DNA from: an uncultured Clostridia bacterium
GTDB taxonomy: Bacteria; Bacillota; Clostridia; Peptostreptococcales; Anaerovoracaceae
Assembly: GCA_938034165.1 (NCBI GenBank)
Contig: CALHKP010000001.1
Span: 1-35,827, forward strand
Length of the DNA stretch: 35,827 nt
Reading direction: 5' to 3'
Both the position numbers and the translations under genes were made by a program. A model generated the notes under the pieces. That model did not search any database. It had not been told where the DNA came from and was given only the letters and a program-made list of their open reading frames with translations. Below, piece by piece: positions 7,624 through 16,410 of the stretch (within the stretch, counting starts at the first letter, position 1; the number at the start of each line of letters is the position of its first letter).

Positions 7624-8073
7624 ATGGGACTATATAACGATACAGTAATGGATCATTTCATGAATCCAAGAAACGTAGGAGAAATTGAAAATCCGGACGG
7701 AACAGGAACTTACGGAAGTCCTGTCTGCGGAGATATGATGCAGATACAGATAAAGGTTGAGGATGACAAGATTGTAGATGCCAAGTTCAAGACTTTCGGT
7801 TGTGGAAGCGCTATCGCATCATCAAGCATGGCAACAGGAATGATTATAGGTAAGACTATCGATGAAGCATTGGCTCTTACAAACCAGGAAATCATCGATG
7901 AGCTAGGTGGACTTCCTGCAGTAAAGGTTCACTGTTCAGTTCTTGCAGATCATGCTATTAAATCAGCAATTTATGATTATGCACAGAAGGCAGGAAAAAC
8001 TTATGCAGGACTCGAAGGATTCGACCCTGATGATGATGGAGAAGATCACGATCATGGAGAAATTGAAGAATAA
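7624..8073 (+). CDS. iscU: Fe-S cluster scaffold protein IscU/NifU-N
   Basis: A 149-residue scaffold with cluster-ligand residues Cys35 and Asp37 (SPVCGDMM), Cys60 (TFGCGSAIA) and His103-Cys104 (KVHCSVLADHA). It builds 2Fe-2S/4Fe-4S clusters using sulfur from the desulfurase encoded just upstream. The last ~18 residues form an acidic, His-containing tail (DPDDDGEDHDHGEIEE), a possible metal-binding tail also seen in some clostridial NifU-like proteins. The mnmA reading frame starts inside this tail, so the end of iscU encodes two proteins. Confidence 0.95.
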   Translation: MGLYNDTVMDHFMNPRNVGEIENPDGTGTYGSPVCGDMMQIQIKVEDDKIVDAKFKTFGCGSAIASSSMATGMIIGKTIDEALALTNQEIIDELGGLPAVKVHCSVLADHAIKSAIYDYAQKAGKTYAGLEGFDPDDDGEDHDHGEIEE

Positions 8074-9115
8074 AGTTTTACTTGGATTAAGCGGCGGTGT
8101 TGACAGCACGGCCGCCGTTTTAATGCTAAAGAAAAAAGGATTTGACGTTACAGGATATTATTTTGATGTTTCCGGAAATAATGCTGAAGGCCTTGCAAAA
8201 GCAAAGCTTGCAGCTTCTCAGCTTGGAATTGAGCTAATGTCAGAATCTGTTAAGAGTGAGTTTGAAGAAACTGTTATATCCAATTTCTGCAGCGAATACA
8301 GCTGCGGAAGAACCCCAAATCCATGCATTATATGTAATCCGATGATAAAATTCAAAAAACTGATAGAAGCAGCTGATAAGATAGGTGCACACTATATAGC
8401 AACAGGACATTATGCAAGAGTGAAGGAAATTGACGGAAAGCATTATATTCAGATGGGAGTAAACCAAAAGAAAGATCAGTCTTACATGCTTTACAGACTT
8501 CCTGAAGGAATAATTTCAAGACTGATTCTTCCTCTAGGCGATGTAGATGACAAGGCAAAAATCAGGGATCTGGCAAGATCTGAGAATCTTTCTAACGCAG
8601 ATGATTCCGACAGTCAGGAAATCTGCTTTATAGACGACTCATTTTCAGGATATGAGGAATTTCTTAGAAAAAGAGGATTTAAATCTGTAGAGGGTAATTT
8701 TGTTGATAAAACAGGAAAAGTTCTTGGAAAACACAAGGGTCTTTGCAATTACACAATAGGACAGCGAAAGGGACTTGGAATTGCACTTGGAAAACCTGCA
8801 TTTGTTACAGAAATAAATCCAAAGGATAATACTGTAACTCTTGGAGAAAATGATGACCTCTTCAAAAAAGAGGTTTACTCATCCGGAAATGTTTTCACTG
8901 ATTCTGACTTGGTTCTTCTTGAAGCCGGACTTAAAGTCAAAGCCAAGATTCGTTATGCCGCAAGGCCTGCAGCGGCTGTGATTTTTGATGCCGGAAACGG
9001 CATGGTAAAAGCGATATTTGAAGAAGCTCAGAGAGCTGCAACACCGGGTCAGTCAATTGTATTTTATATTGATGACATCGTGATTGGTGGAGGATTTATA
9101 GAATGGACAAAATAG
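8054..9115 (+). CDS. mnmA: tRNA-specific 2-thiouridylase MnmA
   Basis: A 353-residue ATP-pyrophosphatase that thiolates U34 of Glu, Gln and Lys tRNAs, using persulfide sulfur from the desulfurase two genes upstream. The PP-loop is GLSGGVDS at 11-18. The catalytic cysteines are C94 (PNPCIICNPMIKF, which also has C91) and C191 (SQEICFIDD), with ATGHYAR at 117-122. The ATG at 8054 was chosen because it gives the usual N-terminus MEKLKNKVLL and has GGAGAAG nine bases upstream. The frame stays open further back to 7943, but that part would lie in iscU and matches nothing. Overlap with iscU is 20 bases and with the next gene 13 bases, so this block is translationally coupled. Confidence 0.93.
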   Translation: MEKLKNKVLLGLSGGVDSTAAVLMLKKKGFDVTGYYFDVSGNNAEGLAKAKLAASQLGIELMSESVKSEFEETVISNFCSEYSCGRTPNPCIICNPMIKFKKLIEAADKIGAHYIATGHYARVKEIDGKHYIQMGVNQKKDQSYMLYRLPEGIISRLILPLGDVDDKAKIRDLARSENLSNADDSDSQEICFIDDSFSGYEEFLRKRGFKSVEGNFVDKTGKVLGKHKGLCNYTIGQRKGLGIALGKPAFVTEINPKDNTVTLGENDDLFKKEVYSSGNVFTDSDLVLLEAGLKVKAKIRYAARPAAAVIFDAGNGMVKAIFEEAQRAATPGQSIVFYIDDIVIGGGFIEWTK

Positions 9116-10758
9116 CAAAGGCGCGCAGCGAATATGACAGATGGTGCGAAAAAGCACTTGATAACGGAATAAAAAACGAGCTCTTGGCATTGAGGAATGA
9201 TGAGGATGAGCTGATAGAAAGTTTTTACGGAAATTTGAAGTTCGGAACTTCCGGTATAAGAGGAATTCTCGGCTGCGGAACGAATAGAATGAATATTTAT
9301 GTCGTGAGAAGAACGACTCAAGGGCTTTGCAATTACCTGAAAAAAAATTATGAAAAACCTTCGGTTGTGATAGCTTATGACAGTAGGAAAAATTCGAGAC
9401 TTTTTGCAAAAGAAACTGCGCAGATAATTTCAGCCAACGGAATTGATGCATATCTGTTTAGCGAGATAACACCTGTTCCGGTACTGTCTTATGCAATAGG
9501 AAATCTTGGCACTACGATGGGAGTAATGATTACAGCCAGTCACAATCCAAAGATTTTCAATGGATACAAAGTCTACAGCAGTGACGGTTATCAGGTTGTG
9601 GGAGATGTTCCGGATAAGATTTTGGATGAGATAAACAACCTTGATTTCTTTGATGATTTTTACTTTTCAAATGATAACATTATTGAGCTTGATGACACAA
9701 TAAAAGAAAAGTTTACAGACGATGTTGTATCAATGATGCCTTTAATCCCGCCAAAAGAAATTTTGAACAATCTTTCGGTGGTATATACGCCTTTGAACGG
9801 TGCGGGAAACAAATACGTACGCAAGCTGTTTGAGAAGGCAGGATTTGAAAATGTGCATATTGTAGAGGAACAGGAAATGCCTGATTCTAACTTTACAACT
9901 TGCCCAGTGCCAAATCCTGAAAAACTTGCAGTTTACGACAGGGCTTTTAAACTGTATGACAAAGTAAACGGAGATATTATAATCGCAACAGATCCCGACA
10001 GCGACAGAGTTGGGGCCGCGCTCACATATGATGACATGAAAATCAACCTTTCAGGAAACCAGATAGGCATTCTTATTCTCAAATTCCTGTGCGAACACAG
10101 AAAAGTTGCCGAAAATAGCTTTATCATGAAAAGCATTGTGACAACACCCCTTGCTGAAAAAATAGCTGCGTCATACGGAATCAAAACGATCAACACGCTT
10201 ACAGGATTTAAATATATAGGTGAGCAGATTGCAGAGCTTATGAACAGCGGAAACCAAGAGAAATATTTCTTTGGTTTTGAAGAAAGTAACGGTTTCCTTA
10301 TAAGTCCATTTATTCGTGACAAGGACGGTGTCAGTACTGCGTTAATCATTGCAATTATGGCTGCAGTTTATAAACAGGAAGGCAAAACCCTTATAGATAA
10401 ACTTCAAGAAATATATGATGAATATGGAAGATGTATTGACAAGACAAAAAATTTCGTATTTGAAGGAATCAAGGGAATTGCAGTTATGCAGGACATTATG
10501 AAATATTTCAGAAATGATGTGACTTATTCTTTGGGCAAAGTTAAGATTATCGAAAAAACGGATTATCTGGCCGAAGACACAGGTCTTCCGAAAGCTGATG
10601 TAATAAAACTCAGTTTTGATGATAACTCCACTGCCATAATACGTCCTTCTGGGACAGAACCGAAAATCAAAGTTTATATGTTCAGTGAAAAAGGACGATC
10701 TGAAGGAGAAAAAGAAATTACACGCATTATGAAAGAATTTCAAACTATACTTGATTAG
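9103..10758 (+). CDS. alpha-phosphohexomutase (phosphoglucomutase/phosphomannomutase)
   Basis: A 551-residue alpha-D-phosphohexomutase interconverting hexose 1- and 6-phosphates. The phosphoserine is S146 in ITASHNPKIFNGYK. The metal loop TDPDSDR is near residue 298, the sugar-specificity loop GFEESNGF near 390 and the phosphate-binding loop RPSGTEPKIKVY near the C-terminus. The size and N-terminal LKFGTSGIRGILG fit the PgcA-like class of Gram-positive phosphoglucomutases, but glucose versus mannose specificity cannot be read from the motifs. The start overlaps mnmA by 13 bases, with TGGAGG positioned for this ATG. Its place in the iscS-iscU-mnmA unit is not functionally obvious. Confidence 0.9.
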   Translation: MDKIAKARSEYDRWCEKALDNGIKNELLALRNDEDELIESFYGNLKFGTSGIRGILGCGTNRMNIYVVRRTTQGLCNYLKKNYEKPSVVIAYDSRKNSRLFAKETAQIISANGIDAYLFSEITPVPVLSYAIGNLGTTMGVMITASHNPKIFNGYKVYSSDGYQVVGDVPDKILDEINNLDFFDDFYFSNDNIIELDDTIKEKFTDDVVSMMPLIPPKEILNNLSVVYTPLNGAGNKYVRKLFEKAGFENVHIVEEQEMPDSNFTTCPVPNPEKLAVYDRAFKLYDKVNGDIIIATDPDSDRVGAALTYDDMKINLSGNQIGILILKFLCEHRKVAENSFIMKSIVTTPLAEKIAASYGIKTINTLTGFKYIGEQIAELMNSGNQEKYFFGFEESNGFLISPFIRDKDGVSTALIIAIMAAVYKQEGKTLIDKLQEIYDEYGRCIDKTKNFVFEGIKGIAVMQDIMKYFRNDVTYSLGKVKIIEKTDYLAEDTGLPKADVIKLSFDDNSTAIIRPSGTEPKIKVYMFSEKGRSEGEKEITRIMKEFQTILD

Positions 10759-10813
10759 AAATTCGTGATATACTTATTTAGATATACACATTTGTAAACA
10801 GGAGGTTATACCT

Positions 10814-13432
10814 ATGGAGAAACTAGGTTTAAACGAAATAAGACGCTTATTCAGAGAATTTTATGTCAGCAAGGATCATTACCCTGCTAAGAGTGCATCT
10901 CTGATACCGCAAAACGATAAATCACTGCTTATTATTAATTCAGGAATGGCACCTCTCAAACCATACTTTGCAGGACTTGAGACACCACCTGCAAAGAGAA
11001 TGACTACATGTCAGAAATGTATAAGAACAGGCGATATAGATAACGTCGGAAAAACATCAAGACACGGTACATTCTTCGAAATGCTCGGAAACTTTTCTTT
11101 TGGAGATTACTTCAAAGAACAGTCTTTGACATGGGGATGGGAATTCATAAAAGATGTTCTTCATATGCCTGAAGACAAGGTATGGGCAACAGTTTTCGAA
11201 AATGATGACGAAGCAGTAGAAATTTGGAAGAAGCTGGGCATGCCGGAAGAACGTATAGTAAGACTGGGAAAGGACGATAATTTCTGGGAAATCGGTCTTG
11301 GACCATGCGGACCTTGCTCAGAAATCTACTTTGACAGAGGCGAAAAATACGGCTGTGGAAAAGAAGACTGCAAACCGGGATGCGAATGTGACAGATATAT
11401 CGAATTCTGGAACCACGTATTTACTCAGTTCTCAAAAGAAGAAGACGGAAGCTACAGCAATCTCGAGCATCCTAACATCGATACAGGTATGGGCCTTGAG
11501 AGACTTGCATGCATCATGCAAGGCGTAGATTCTATCTTTGATATAGACACTATCCGTTATATTTTGGATGGAGTAGTTGAAAAATCAGGTGTAGAATACA
11601 AGGACGGAGAAGCGGAAACAGACATTTCAATCAGAATTGTCACTGACCACCTCAGATCTGTTGTATTTATGATTGCAGACGGAATTCAGCCTTCAAACGA
11701 AGGAAGAGGATATGTTCTCAGAAGACTTATCAGAAGAGCTGCAAGACACGGCAAAATCCTTGGAATCAAAGGAACATTCCTCAGTGAACTTGCTCAGCGC
11801 GTAATTAACATTTCAGGCGAAGCTTATCCTGAACTTGTTGAAAAAGCAGAATATATCAAAAAAATCATAAAGGCTGAAGAGGACAGTTTTGCTTCAACTC
11901 TTGACCGCGGATGCGAAATTATCGGTCAGTACATCGAACAGATGAAGGAAGACAACTGCAAAGTTCTCGATGGAGAAAAGACTTTCAAGTTATATGATAC
12001 ATACGGATTCCCTCTGGAGGTAACTGAAGAAATCTTAGAAGAAGAAGGCTTCACTTGTGATGTTGACGGATTTAACGCTCATATGCAGGCTCAGAAAGAG
12101 CTTGCTCGTTCAGGCAGAAAATCGGCAGATGAAGAAGGCTGGAAAGAAGCAGCTGAAGCATTAGACCTTCCTAAGACTGAATTCACAGGATATACTGATG
12201 TGGAATCAGATTCTAAAGTATTAAAGATTCTGTCAAAGGACGGAATCGTAGAAAAGGCTTCAGAAGGCGAAACAATTACTGTTTACCTTGACAAAACACC
12301 ATTCTATGCAGAGGGCGGCGGGCAGATTTACGATAACGGATTTATGTCAACTGGAGACTTCAGAGCAGAAGTTCTGTCAGTTTCAAAAAGTCATGATCTG
12401 TTTGCTCACAAGGTTTCGGTTATATCAGGTGAAATAGCTGAAAGTGACACTGTTCACTGTAATGTTGACTATATCAGAAGAAACAGTATCAGAAGAAACC
12501 ATACAGCTACACATCTTCTTCAGAAGGCTTTGCGAGATACTCTCGGAACTCATGTTGAACAGGCAGGTTCTTCTGTAGACGAAAACAATCTTCGTTTTGA
12601 CTTTACTCACTTCGAAGCACTTACAAAAGAAGAACTGCAGCAGGTTGAAAATATTGTAAACCTGAATATTGCGAAGTTCCTTCCTGTTACATGCGTTGAG
12701 ACAACAATGGACGAAGCACAGAAGATGGGTGCAATGGCACTTTTCGGAGAAAAATACGGAAACACAGTTCGTGTAGTAAACTGCGGAGATTTTAGTGTGG
12801 AACTATGCGGAGGAACACATGTAGATAATACAGGTCAGATTGGTATGTTCAAAATTATGAACGAATCAAGTGTTGCTTCAGGCGTAAGAAGAATAGAAGC
12901 TAAAACAGGCTTTGGTGTTCTTCAGGTTGCAAAGTGCTGCGAAGAAATTATAGACAATACTGCAAAAGCTCTCAAGTGTAATGCTTCTTCTATCGATGAA
13001 AGATCAGAAATCATAGTAAAAGAACTCAAAGAAGCGAAGAAGGATATCGAAGAGCTGAAGAAGGCATCTATCGGCGGAGAACTGGACAGCATGATTGCAG
13101 AAGCAAAACAGATTGGAGATGTAAAGCTTATCACTAAGCGTTTTGATGACTTTGATATCAACGACCTCAGAGGAATTTCCGATGAAATTAAAGCTTCAAA
13201 TAAGGGCATTGTAATGGTATTTGCAGCAGTAAACGAACCAAAGGTAACATTCATGGTTTCAATAACTGACGACCTTGTGGAAAAAGGAATGCACGCAGGA
13301 AAAATGATTAAAGAAATCGCAAAAGCAGCAGGCGGTGGCGGCGGCGGAAAAGCTGACATGGCACAGGCAGGAGCAAAGGACTCTTCAAAAATTTCATCTG
13401 CATTTGCGGTTGCAGAATCCCTGATCCAGTAG
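10814..13432 (+). CDS. alaS: alanyl-tRNA synthetase
   Basis: An 872-residue class II synthetase charging tRNA-Ala. Visible parts: the N-terminal catalytic core (motif 2 region HGTFFEMLGNFSFGDYF; CGPCSEIYFDRG), then the editing domain with zinc-binding residues in RNHTATHLLQ and ELCGGTHV. The C-Ala domain has the glycine-rich segment AGGGGGGKADMAQAG. Full length for the family. AGGAGGT precedes the start. There is only a 55-base gap after the phosphohexomutase and no room for a T-box. ireB and ruvX follow, the standard clostridial order. Confidence 0.97.
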   Translation: MEKLGLNEIRRLFREFYVSKDHYPAKSASLIPQNDKSLLIINSGMAPLKPYFAGLETPPAKRMTTCQKCIRTGDIDNVGKTSRHGTFFEMLGNFSFGDYFKEQSLTWGWEFIKDVLHMPEDKVWATVFENDDEAVEIWKKLGMPEERIVRLGKDDNFWEIGLGPCGPCSEIYFDRGEKYGCGKEDCKPGCECDRYIEFWNHVFTQFSKEEDGSYSNLEHPNIDTGMGLERLACIMQGVDSIFDIDTIRYILDGVVEKSGVEYKDGEAETDISIRIVTDHLRSVVFMIADGIQPSNEGRGYVLRRLIRRAARHGKILGIKGTFLSELAQRVINISGEAYPELVEKAEYIKKIIKAEEDSFASTLDRGCEIIGQYIEQMKEDNCKVLDGEKTFKLYDTYGFPLEVTEEILEEEGFTCDVDGFNAHMQAQKELARSGRKSADEEGWKEAAEALDLPKTEFTGYTDVESDSKVLKILSKDGIVEKASEGETITVYLDKTPFYAEGGGQIYDNGFMSTGDFRAEVLSVSKSHDLFAHKVSVISGEIAESDTVHCNVDYIRRNSIRRNHTATHLLQKALRDTLGTHVEQAGSSVDENNLRFDFTHFEALTKEELQQVENIVNLNIAKFLPVTCVETTMDEAQKMGAMALFGEKYGNTVRVVNCGDFSVELCGGTHVDNTGQIGMFKIMNESSVASGVRRIEAKTGFGVLQVAKCCEEIIDNTAKALKCNASSIDERSEIIVKELKEAKKDIEELKKASIGGELDSMIAEAKQIGDVKLITKRFDDFDINDLRGISDEIKASNKGIVMVFAAVNEPKVTFMVSITDDLVEKGMHAGKMIKEIAKAAGGGGGGKADMAQAGAKDSSKISSAFAVAESLIQ

Positions 13433-13438
13433 TATAAT
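13410..13438 (+). promoter_or_regulatory. possible internal promoter for ireB-ruvX
   Basis: TATAAT at 13433-13438 directly after the alaS stop, with TTGCAG at 13410-13415 and a 17-base spacer. The -10 is perfect; the -35 keeps only the TTG core, so this is a weak call. Confidence 0.35.
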
Positions 13439-13465
13439 TTAAGTAATTCAACGGGAGGTAACTAA

Positions 13466-13711
13466 ATGGAAAGAAAGACTATAATGTTTGATGCCGCTAA
13501 AACGCAGCAAAAGACCACAAAAGAAGTACTGGAAGCTGTTTTTGAAGCGCTTGAAGAGCGCGGTTATAATGGAATTGATCAGATGGTTGGATATATTCTT
13601 TCCGGAGATCCTTCTTACATAACAAGCTATAATAATGCGAGAACAATGATAAGCCGCATTGACAGAGACGATCTTGTAGAAGAAATTCTAAAAGAGTACC
13701 TAAAAAAATAG
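13466..13711 (+). CDS. ireB: IreB family protein (UPF0297)
   Basis: An 81-residue protein, MERKTIMFDAAK at the start and NGIDQMVGYILSGDPSYITSYNNAR in the middle, diagnostic of IreB/YrzL. In Enterococcus IreB is a substrate and effector of the PASTA kinase IreK and affects cephalosporin resistance; its biochemical activity is unknown. The N-terminal Thr residues, sites of IreK phosphorylation in the characterised protein, are present (T5, T13, T17 and T18 are candidates). Conserved order alaS-ireB-ruvX. A GGGAGG ribosome site precedes the start. Confidence 0.93.
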   Translation: MERKTIMFDAAKTQQKTTKEVLEAVFEALEERGYNGIDQMVGYILSGDPSYITSYNNARTMISRIDRDDLVEEILKEYLKK

Positions 13712-13717
13712 CATTAT

Positions 13718-13747
13718 AAGCGGTGGGAATATTTCCACCGCTTTTTT
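13718..13747 (+). terminator. intrinsic terminator between ireB and ruvX
   Basis: A nine-base perfect stem AAGCGGTGG (13718-13726)/CCACCGCTT (13735-13743), with the stem end running into a T6 tract (13742-13747). It sits 7 bases after the ireB stop. ruvX lies 31 bases beyond, so its expression depends on readthrough. Confidence 0.88.
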
Positions 13748-13778
13748 ATAAAATTTACAAACCAGAAAGGTAGACATT

Positions 13779-14231
13779 ATGAGAAAAATAGCCCTCGATG
13801 TAGGCGACAAGACAGTTGGTATAGCACTTAGTGATGAGCTGGGAATTACAGCACAAGGACTTATGACACTTGAACGAGTAGGTATAAGAAAAGACACAGG
13901 CAAAATTCTCGATCTCGTAAAGGAATACGACTGTGATACTATAGTTATGGGCCTTCCTCTTAATCTTGACGGAGGCAACAGCATACAAACAGAAAAGGTT
14001 CACGAATTTCGAAAAATGCTGGAAAACAAAATGAGAAGTACAGGTATAAAAGGTGTCGAAATCGTTTGGCAGGACGAACGATATACAACAGTTATGGCAG
14101 AGCGCGTTTTGATTGATGCTGACTTATCCAGAAAAAGAAGGAAAGAAGTTATCGACAAGCAGGCTGCTGTTTTAATCATGCAAGGTTATCTGGATTCCTT
14201 GGCAGTTAAGAAAAGCAGAGGAAACAACTAA
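13779..14231 (+). CDS. ruvX: RuvX/YqgF Holliday junction resolvase-like nuclease
   Basis: A 150-residue RNase H-fold protein starting MRKIALDVGDKTVGIALSDELG, with the first catalytic Asp at residue 7. Then come VMGLPLNLDGG (about 48-58), the acidic DERYTT segment (about 103-108) and DKQAAVLIMQGYLDS near the C-terminus. YqgF proteins act in 16S rRNA 5'-end maturation in E. coli and have been linked to Holliday junction resolution elsewhere. The start is supported by AGAAAGGTAG just upstream. A 198-base gap separates it from purE. Confidence 0.94.
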   Translation: MRKIALDVGDKTVGIALSDELGITAQGLMTLERVGIRKDTGKILDLVKEYDCDTIVMGLPLNLDGGNSIQTEKVHEFRKMLENKMRSTGIKGVEIVWQDERYTTVMAERVLIDADLSRKRRKEVIDKQAAVLIMQGYLDSLAVKKSRGNN

Positions 14232-14233
14232 TC

Positions 14234-14270
14234 ACGAACTTTTTAATCACATGTCACGTTATGAGTTCGT
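14234..14270 (+). promoter_or_regulatory. inverted repeat upstream of the purine operon; possible PurR-type site
   Basis: ACGAACT (14234-14240) and AGTTCGT (14264-14270) form an inverted pair separated by 23 bases. The CGAAC core recalls the B. subtilis PurBox (AWWWCCGAACWWT), which also works as inverted pairs. The first copy matches 11 of 13 positions; the second matches less well and the spacing is about two to three bases longer than the B. subtilis arrangement. No purR gene is in the window. Suggestive only. Confidence 0.3.
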
Positions 14271-14342
14271 AAAATGACCCGTTTAGTCGTTTAAAATCAA
14301 TTAAACCTCTTCAAAAACCACAAAATTTATGAACTTACATTG

Positions 14343-14399
14343 AATAACAAAGACATGTATGATAAATTTATTATAGATGTTTTTGTTATTTGTTTTTTT
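14343..14399 (+). terminator. terminator- or attenuator-like hairpin before purE
   Basis: A 14-pair stem, AATAACAAAGACAT (14343-14356) with ATGTTTTTGTTATT (14377-14390), including one G-T pair. It is followed by TGTTTTTTT (14391-14399). It ends 30 bases before purE. It may terminate ruvX transcription, or act as an attenuator in a purine-operon leader. The stem is A/T-rich. I saw no conserved purine, PRPP or ppGpp riboswitch core in 14232-14429, and no confident promoter. Confidence 0.5.
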
Positions 14400-14429
14400 G
14401 AATTGAATAAATTATAAAAGAGGAGAACC

Positions 14430-14924
14430 ATGAAGAAAATAGGAATTATAATGGGAAGCGACAGCGATCTTCCTGTAGTAGAAAAAGCTATGACAACTTT
14501 GGATGAATTCGGTGTACCTTATGAAGTGCATGTTTACTCAGCACACAGAACACCTGCAGAAGTTAAGGAATTTACAGCTAATGCAAGAGCTAACAGATTT
14601 GGAGCTATCATAGCTGCTGCCGGAAAAGCAGCACACCTTGCCGGTGCAATTGCAGCTGCAACAACTTTACCTGTAATAGGCATCCCTGTTAAGTCATCTA
14701 CTCTTGATGGTCTTGACGCACTGCTTTCAACTGTACAGATGCCCGGTGGAATTCCGGTTGCGACAGTAGCTATAGATGGTGCTCAAAATGCAGCGCTTCT
14801 TGCAATCCAGATGCTAGGTATCGAAGATAAAGAAATCGCAGCAAAGCTTGATGCACAGAGAAAAGAAGCAGAAGAAAAGGTTCTTCTAAAGAACAAATCA
14901 ATTGAAGATAAATATAATAAATAA
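14430..14924 (+). CDS. purE: N5-carboxyaminoimidazole ribonucleotide mutase PurE
   Basis: A 164-residue PurE: IGIIMGSDSD (4-12) binds the phosphate, SAHRTP (37-42) is the active-site loop, and the QMPGGIPVATVAIDGAQNA segment is typical of bacterial class I enzymes. It converts N5-CAIR to CAIR in IMP synthesis. The partner PurK, which makes N5-CAIR, is not in the window. AGAGGAG precedes the ATG. First gene of a plus-strand operon running to purL. purF follows after 11 bases, where purC sits in most clostridial operons. Confidence 0.95.
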   Translation: MKKIGIIMGSDSDLPVVEKAMTTLDEFGVPYEVHVYSAHRTPAEVKEFTANARANRFGAIIAAAGKAAHLAGAIAAATTLPVIGIPVKSSTLDGLDALLSTVQMPGGIPVATVAIDGAQNAALLAIQMLGIEDKEIAAKLDAQRKEAEEKVLLKNKSIEDKYNK

Positions 14925-14935
14925 GAGGTGGAAAA

Positions 14936-16360
14936 ATGGGAAATTTAAGAGAAGAATGCGGCCTGTTTGGAGCATTTTCAAGTGAAACACAGAATCTGGC
15001 AGGTACAACATATTACGGTTTATTTGCTCTGCAGCACAGAGGACAGGAAAGCTGCGGCATAGTTGTTAACGATAATGGAGTATTTAACTACTATAAGGAT
15101 ACAGGACTTGTAAACGACGTTTTCACACCGGACATTCTTGACAGTCTTGGAGAAGGAAACATGGCAATCGGTCATGTAAGATATGGAAAAGCCGGAAAGT
15201 ATGACAGACTTAACGCACAGCCTGTTGTAGTAAACCATCACAAAGGCAGAATGGCGCTTGCTCACAATGGTGCTCTGGTAAACTATTATCAGCTTAGAGA
15301 ACAGCTTGAGTTAGAAGGATCAATCTTTCATACAACAAGTGATACAGAAGTAATTTCTTACCTTATCACTAAGGAAAGAATCAAAACAAACTCAATCGAA
15401 GAAGCTGTGAACCACACTATGGAGAAGCTTGACGGAGCATATTCTCTTGTAATCATGTCACCTTCCAAACTTATTGCAGTAAGAGATGAATACGGATTCA
15501 GACCTCTCTGCTACGGTCAGAAGGAAGACGGAACATATATCGTTGCATCAGAGACATGCGCTCTTGATTCAGTAGGCGCAAAATTCATCAGAGACGTTGA
15601 ACCGGGTGAAATTGTAGTATTTGACCAGAACGGTGTAAGATCAATCACAGATCATTGCAACAAGAAGCCTCGTCGCCTCTGCATTTTCGAACATATCTAC
15701 TTTGCAAGACCTGACTCAGTTGTAGATGGTGTCAGCGTTCATGATGCAAGAAAGAAGGCGGGTGCATGCCTTGCAATTGAAAACCCTGTAGAGGCGGACG
15801 TAGTAATCGGTGTTCCTGACTCAGGACTTGATGCTGCATTGGGATATTCAATTGAATCAGGTATTCCTTACGGAATCGGTTTCATCAAGAACAAATATAT
15901 TGGAAGAACATTTATCGCACCGGGTCAGAAACACAGAGAAGACAAGGTGAGAATCAAACTGAACGTTCTCAAACAGACTGTTAAGGATAAGCGTGTTGTT
16001 CTTGTAGATGACTCAATCGTAAGAGGTACAACAATTACGAGAATCGTAGATCTTCTTCGTGAAGCAGGAGCTCTGGAAGTTCATGTAAGATCAGCAGCAC
16101 CTCCGTTTACAAACCCTTGCTACTACGGAACTGATGTTGATTCAAAAGAAAATCTCATCGCATGCAAATATTCAATCGAGGAAATCAAAGATATCATAGG
16201 AGCAGACAGTGTAGGCTTCTTAAACGAAAGTGACCTTAACCTTTTGATCGGAACAGAACCATGTGAAGGATACTGCTACGGATGTTTCAGCGGAATATAT
16301 CCTACAGCTGCACCAATCGAAAGCGACATAAACAAATTTGATAAGAAAATCAACAAATAG
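14936..16360 (+). CDS. purF: amidophosphoribosyltransferase PurF
   Basis: A 474-residue enzyme of the first committed purine step (PRPP + Gln to phosphoribosylamine). The glutaminase nucleophile is Cys8, exposed after cleavage of a seven-residue propeptide (MGNLREE before CGLFG). HRGQESCGI and the RYGKAG region follow. The PRPP loop is VVLVDDSIVRGTT. Four Cys residues in RRLCIFEH, NPCYYG and GYCYGCFSG fit the B. subtilis-type 4Fe-4S cluster, which makes the enzyme oxygen-labile. AAGAGGTGG is the ribosome site. Confidence 0.96.
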   Translation: MGNLREECGLFGAFSSETQNLAGTTYYGLFALQHRGQESCGIVVNDNGVFNYYKDTGLVNDVFTPDILDSLGEGNMAIGHVRYGKAGKYDRLNAQPVVVNHHKGRMALAHNGALVNYYQLREQLELEGSIFHTTSDTEVISYLITKERIKTNSIEEAVNHTMEKLDGAYSLVIMSPSKLIAVRDEYGFRPLCYGQKEDGTYIVASETCALDSVGAKFIRDVEPGEIVVFDQNGVRSITDHCNKKPRRLCIFEHIYFARPDSVVDGVSVHDARKKAGACLAIENPVEADVVIGVPDSGLDAALGYSIESGIPYGIGFIKNKYIGRTFIAPGQKHREDKVRIKLNVLKQTVKDKRVVLVDDSIVRGTTITRIVDLLREAGALEVHVRSAAPPFTNPCYYGTDVDSKENLIACKYSIEEIKDIIGADSVGFLNESDLNLLIGTEPCEGYCYGCFSGIYPTAAPIESDINKFDKKINK

Positions 16361-16410
16361 GGCAAAGATTACCAAATCGTTATTTTAATGTTAAGTATAG
16401 GAGAAAGAAA

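Noticed and set aside
7943..8053. N-terminal extension of MnmA inside iscU.
   Set aside because: The added 37 residues do not resemble MnmA and are just the iscU sequence read in another frame; the ATG at 8054 has a ribosome site and gives the family's normal start.
10759..10813. T-box leader before alaS.
   Set aside because: Only 55 bases are available and no T-box sequence or specifier hairpin is seen.
14232..14429. Classical purine (guanine/adenine) riboswitch before purE.
   Set aside because: The conserved junction sequences and paired loops are not present; kept only as an unexplained leader.
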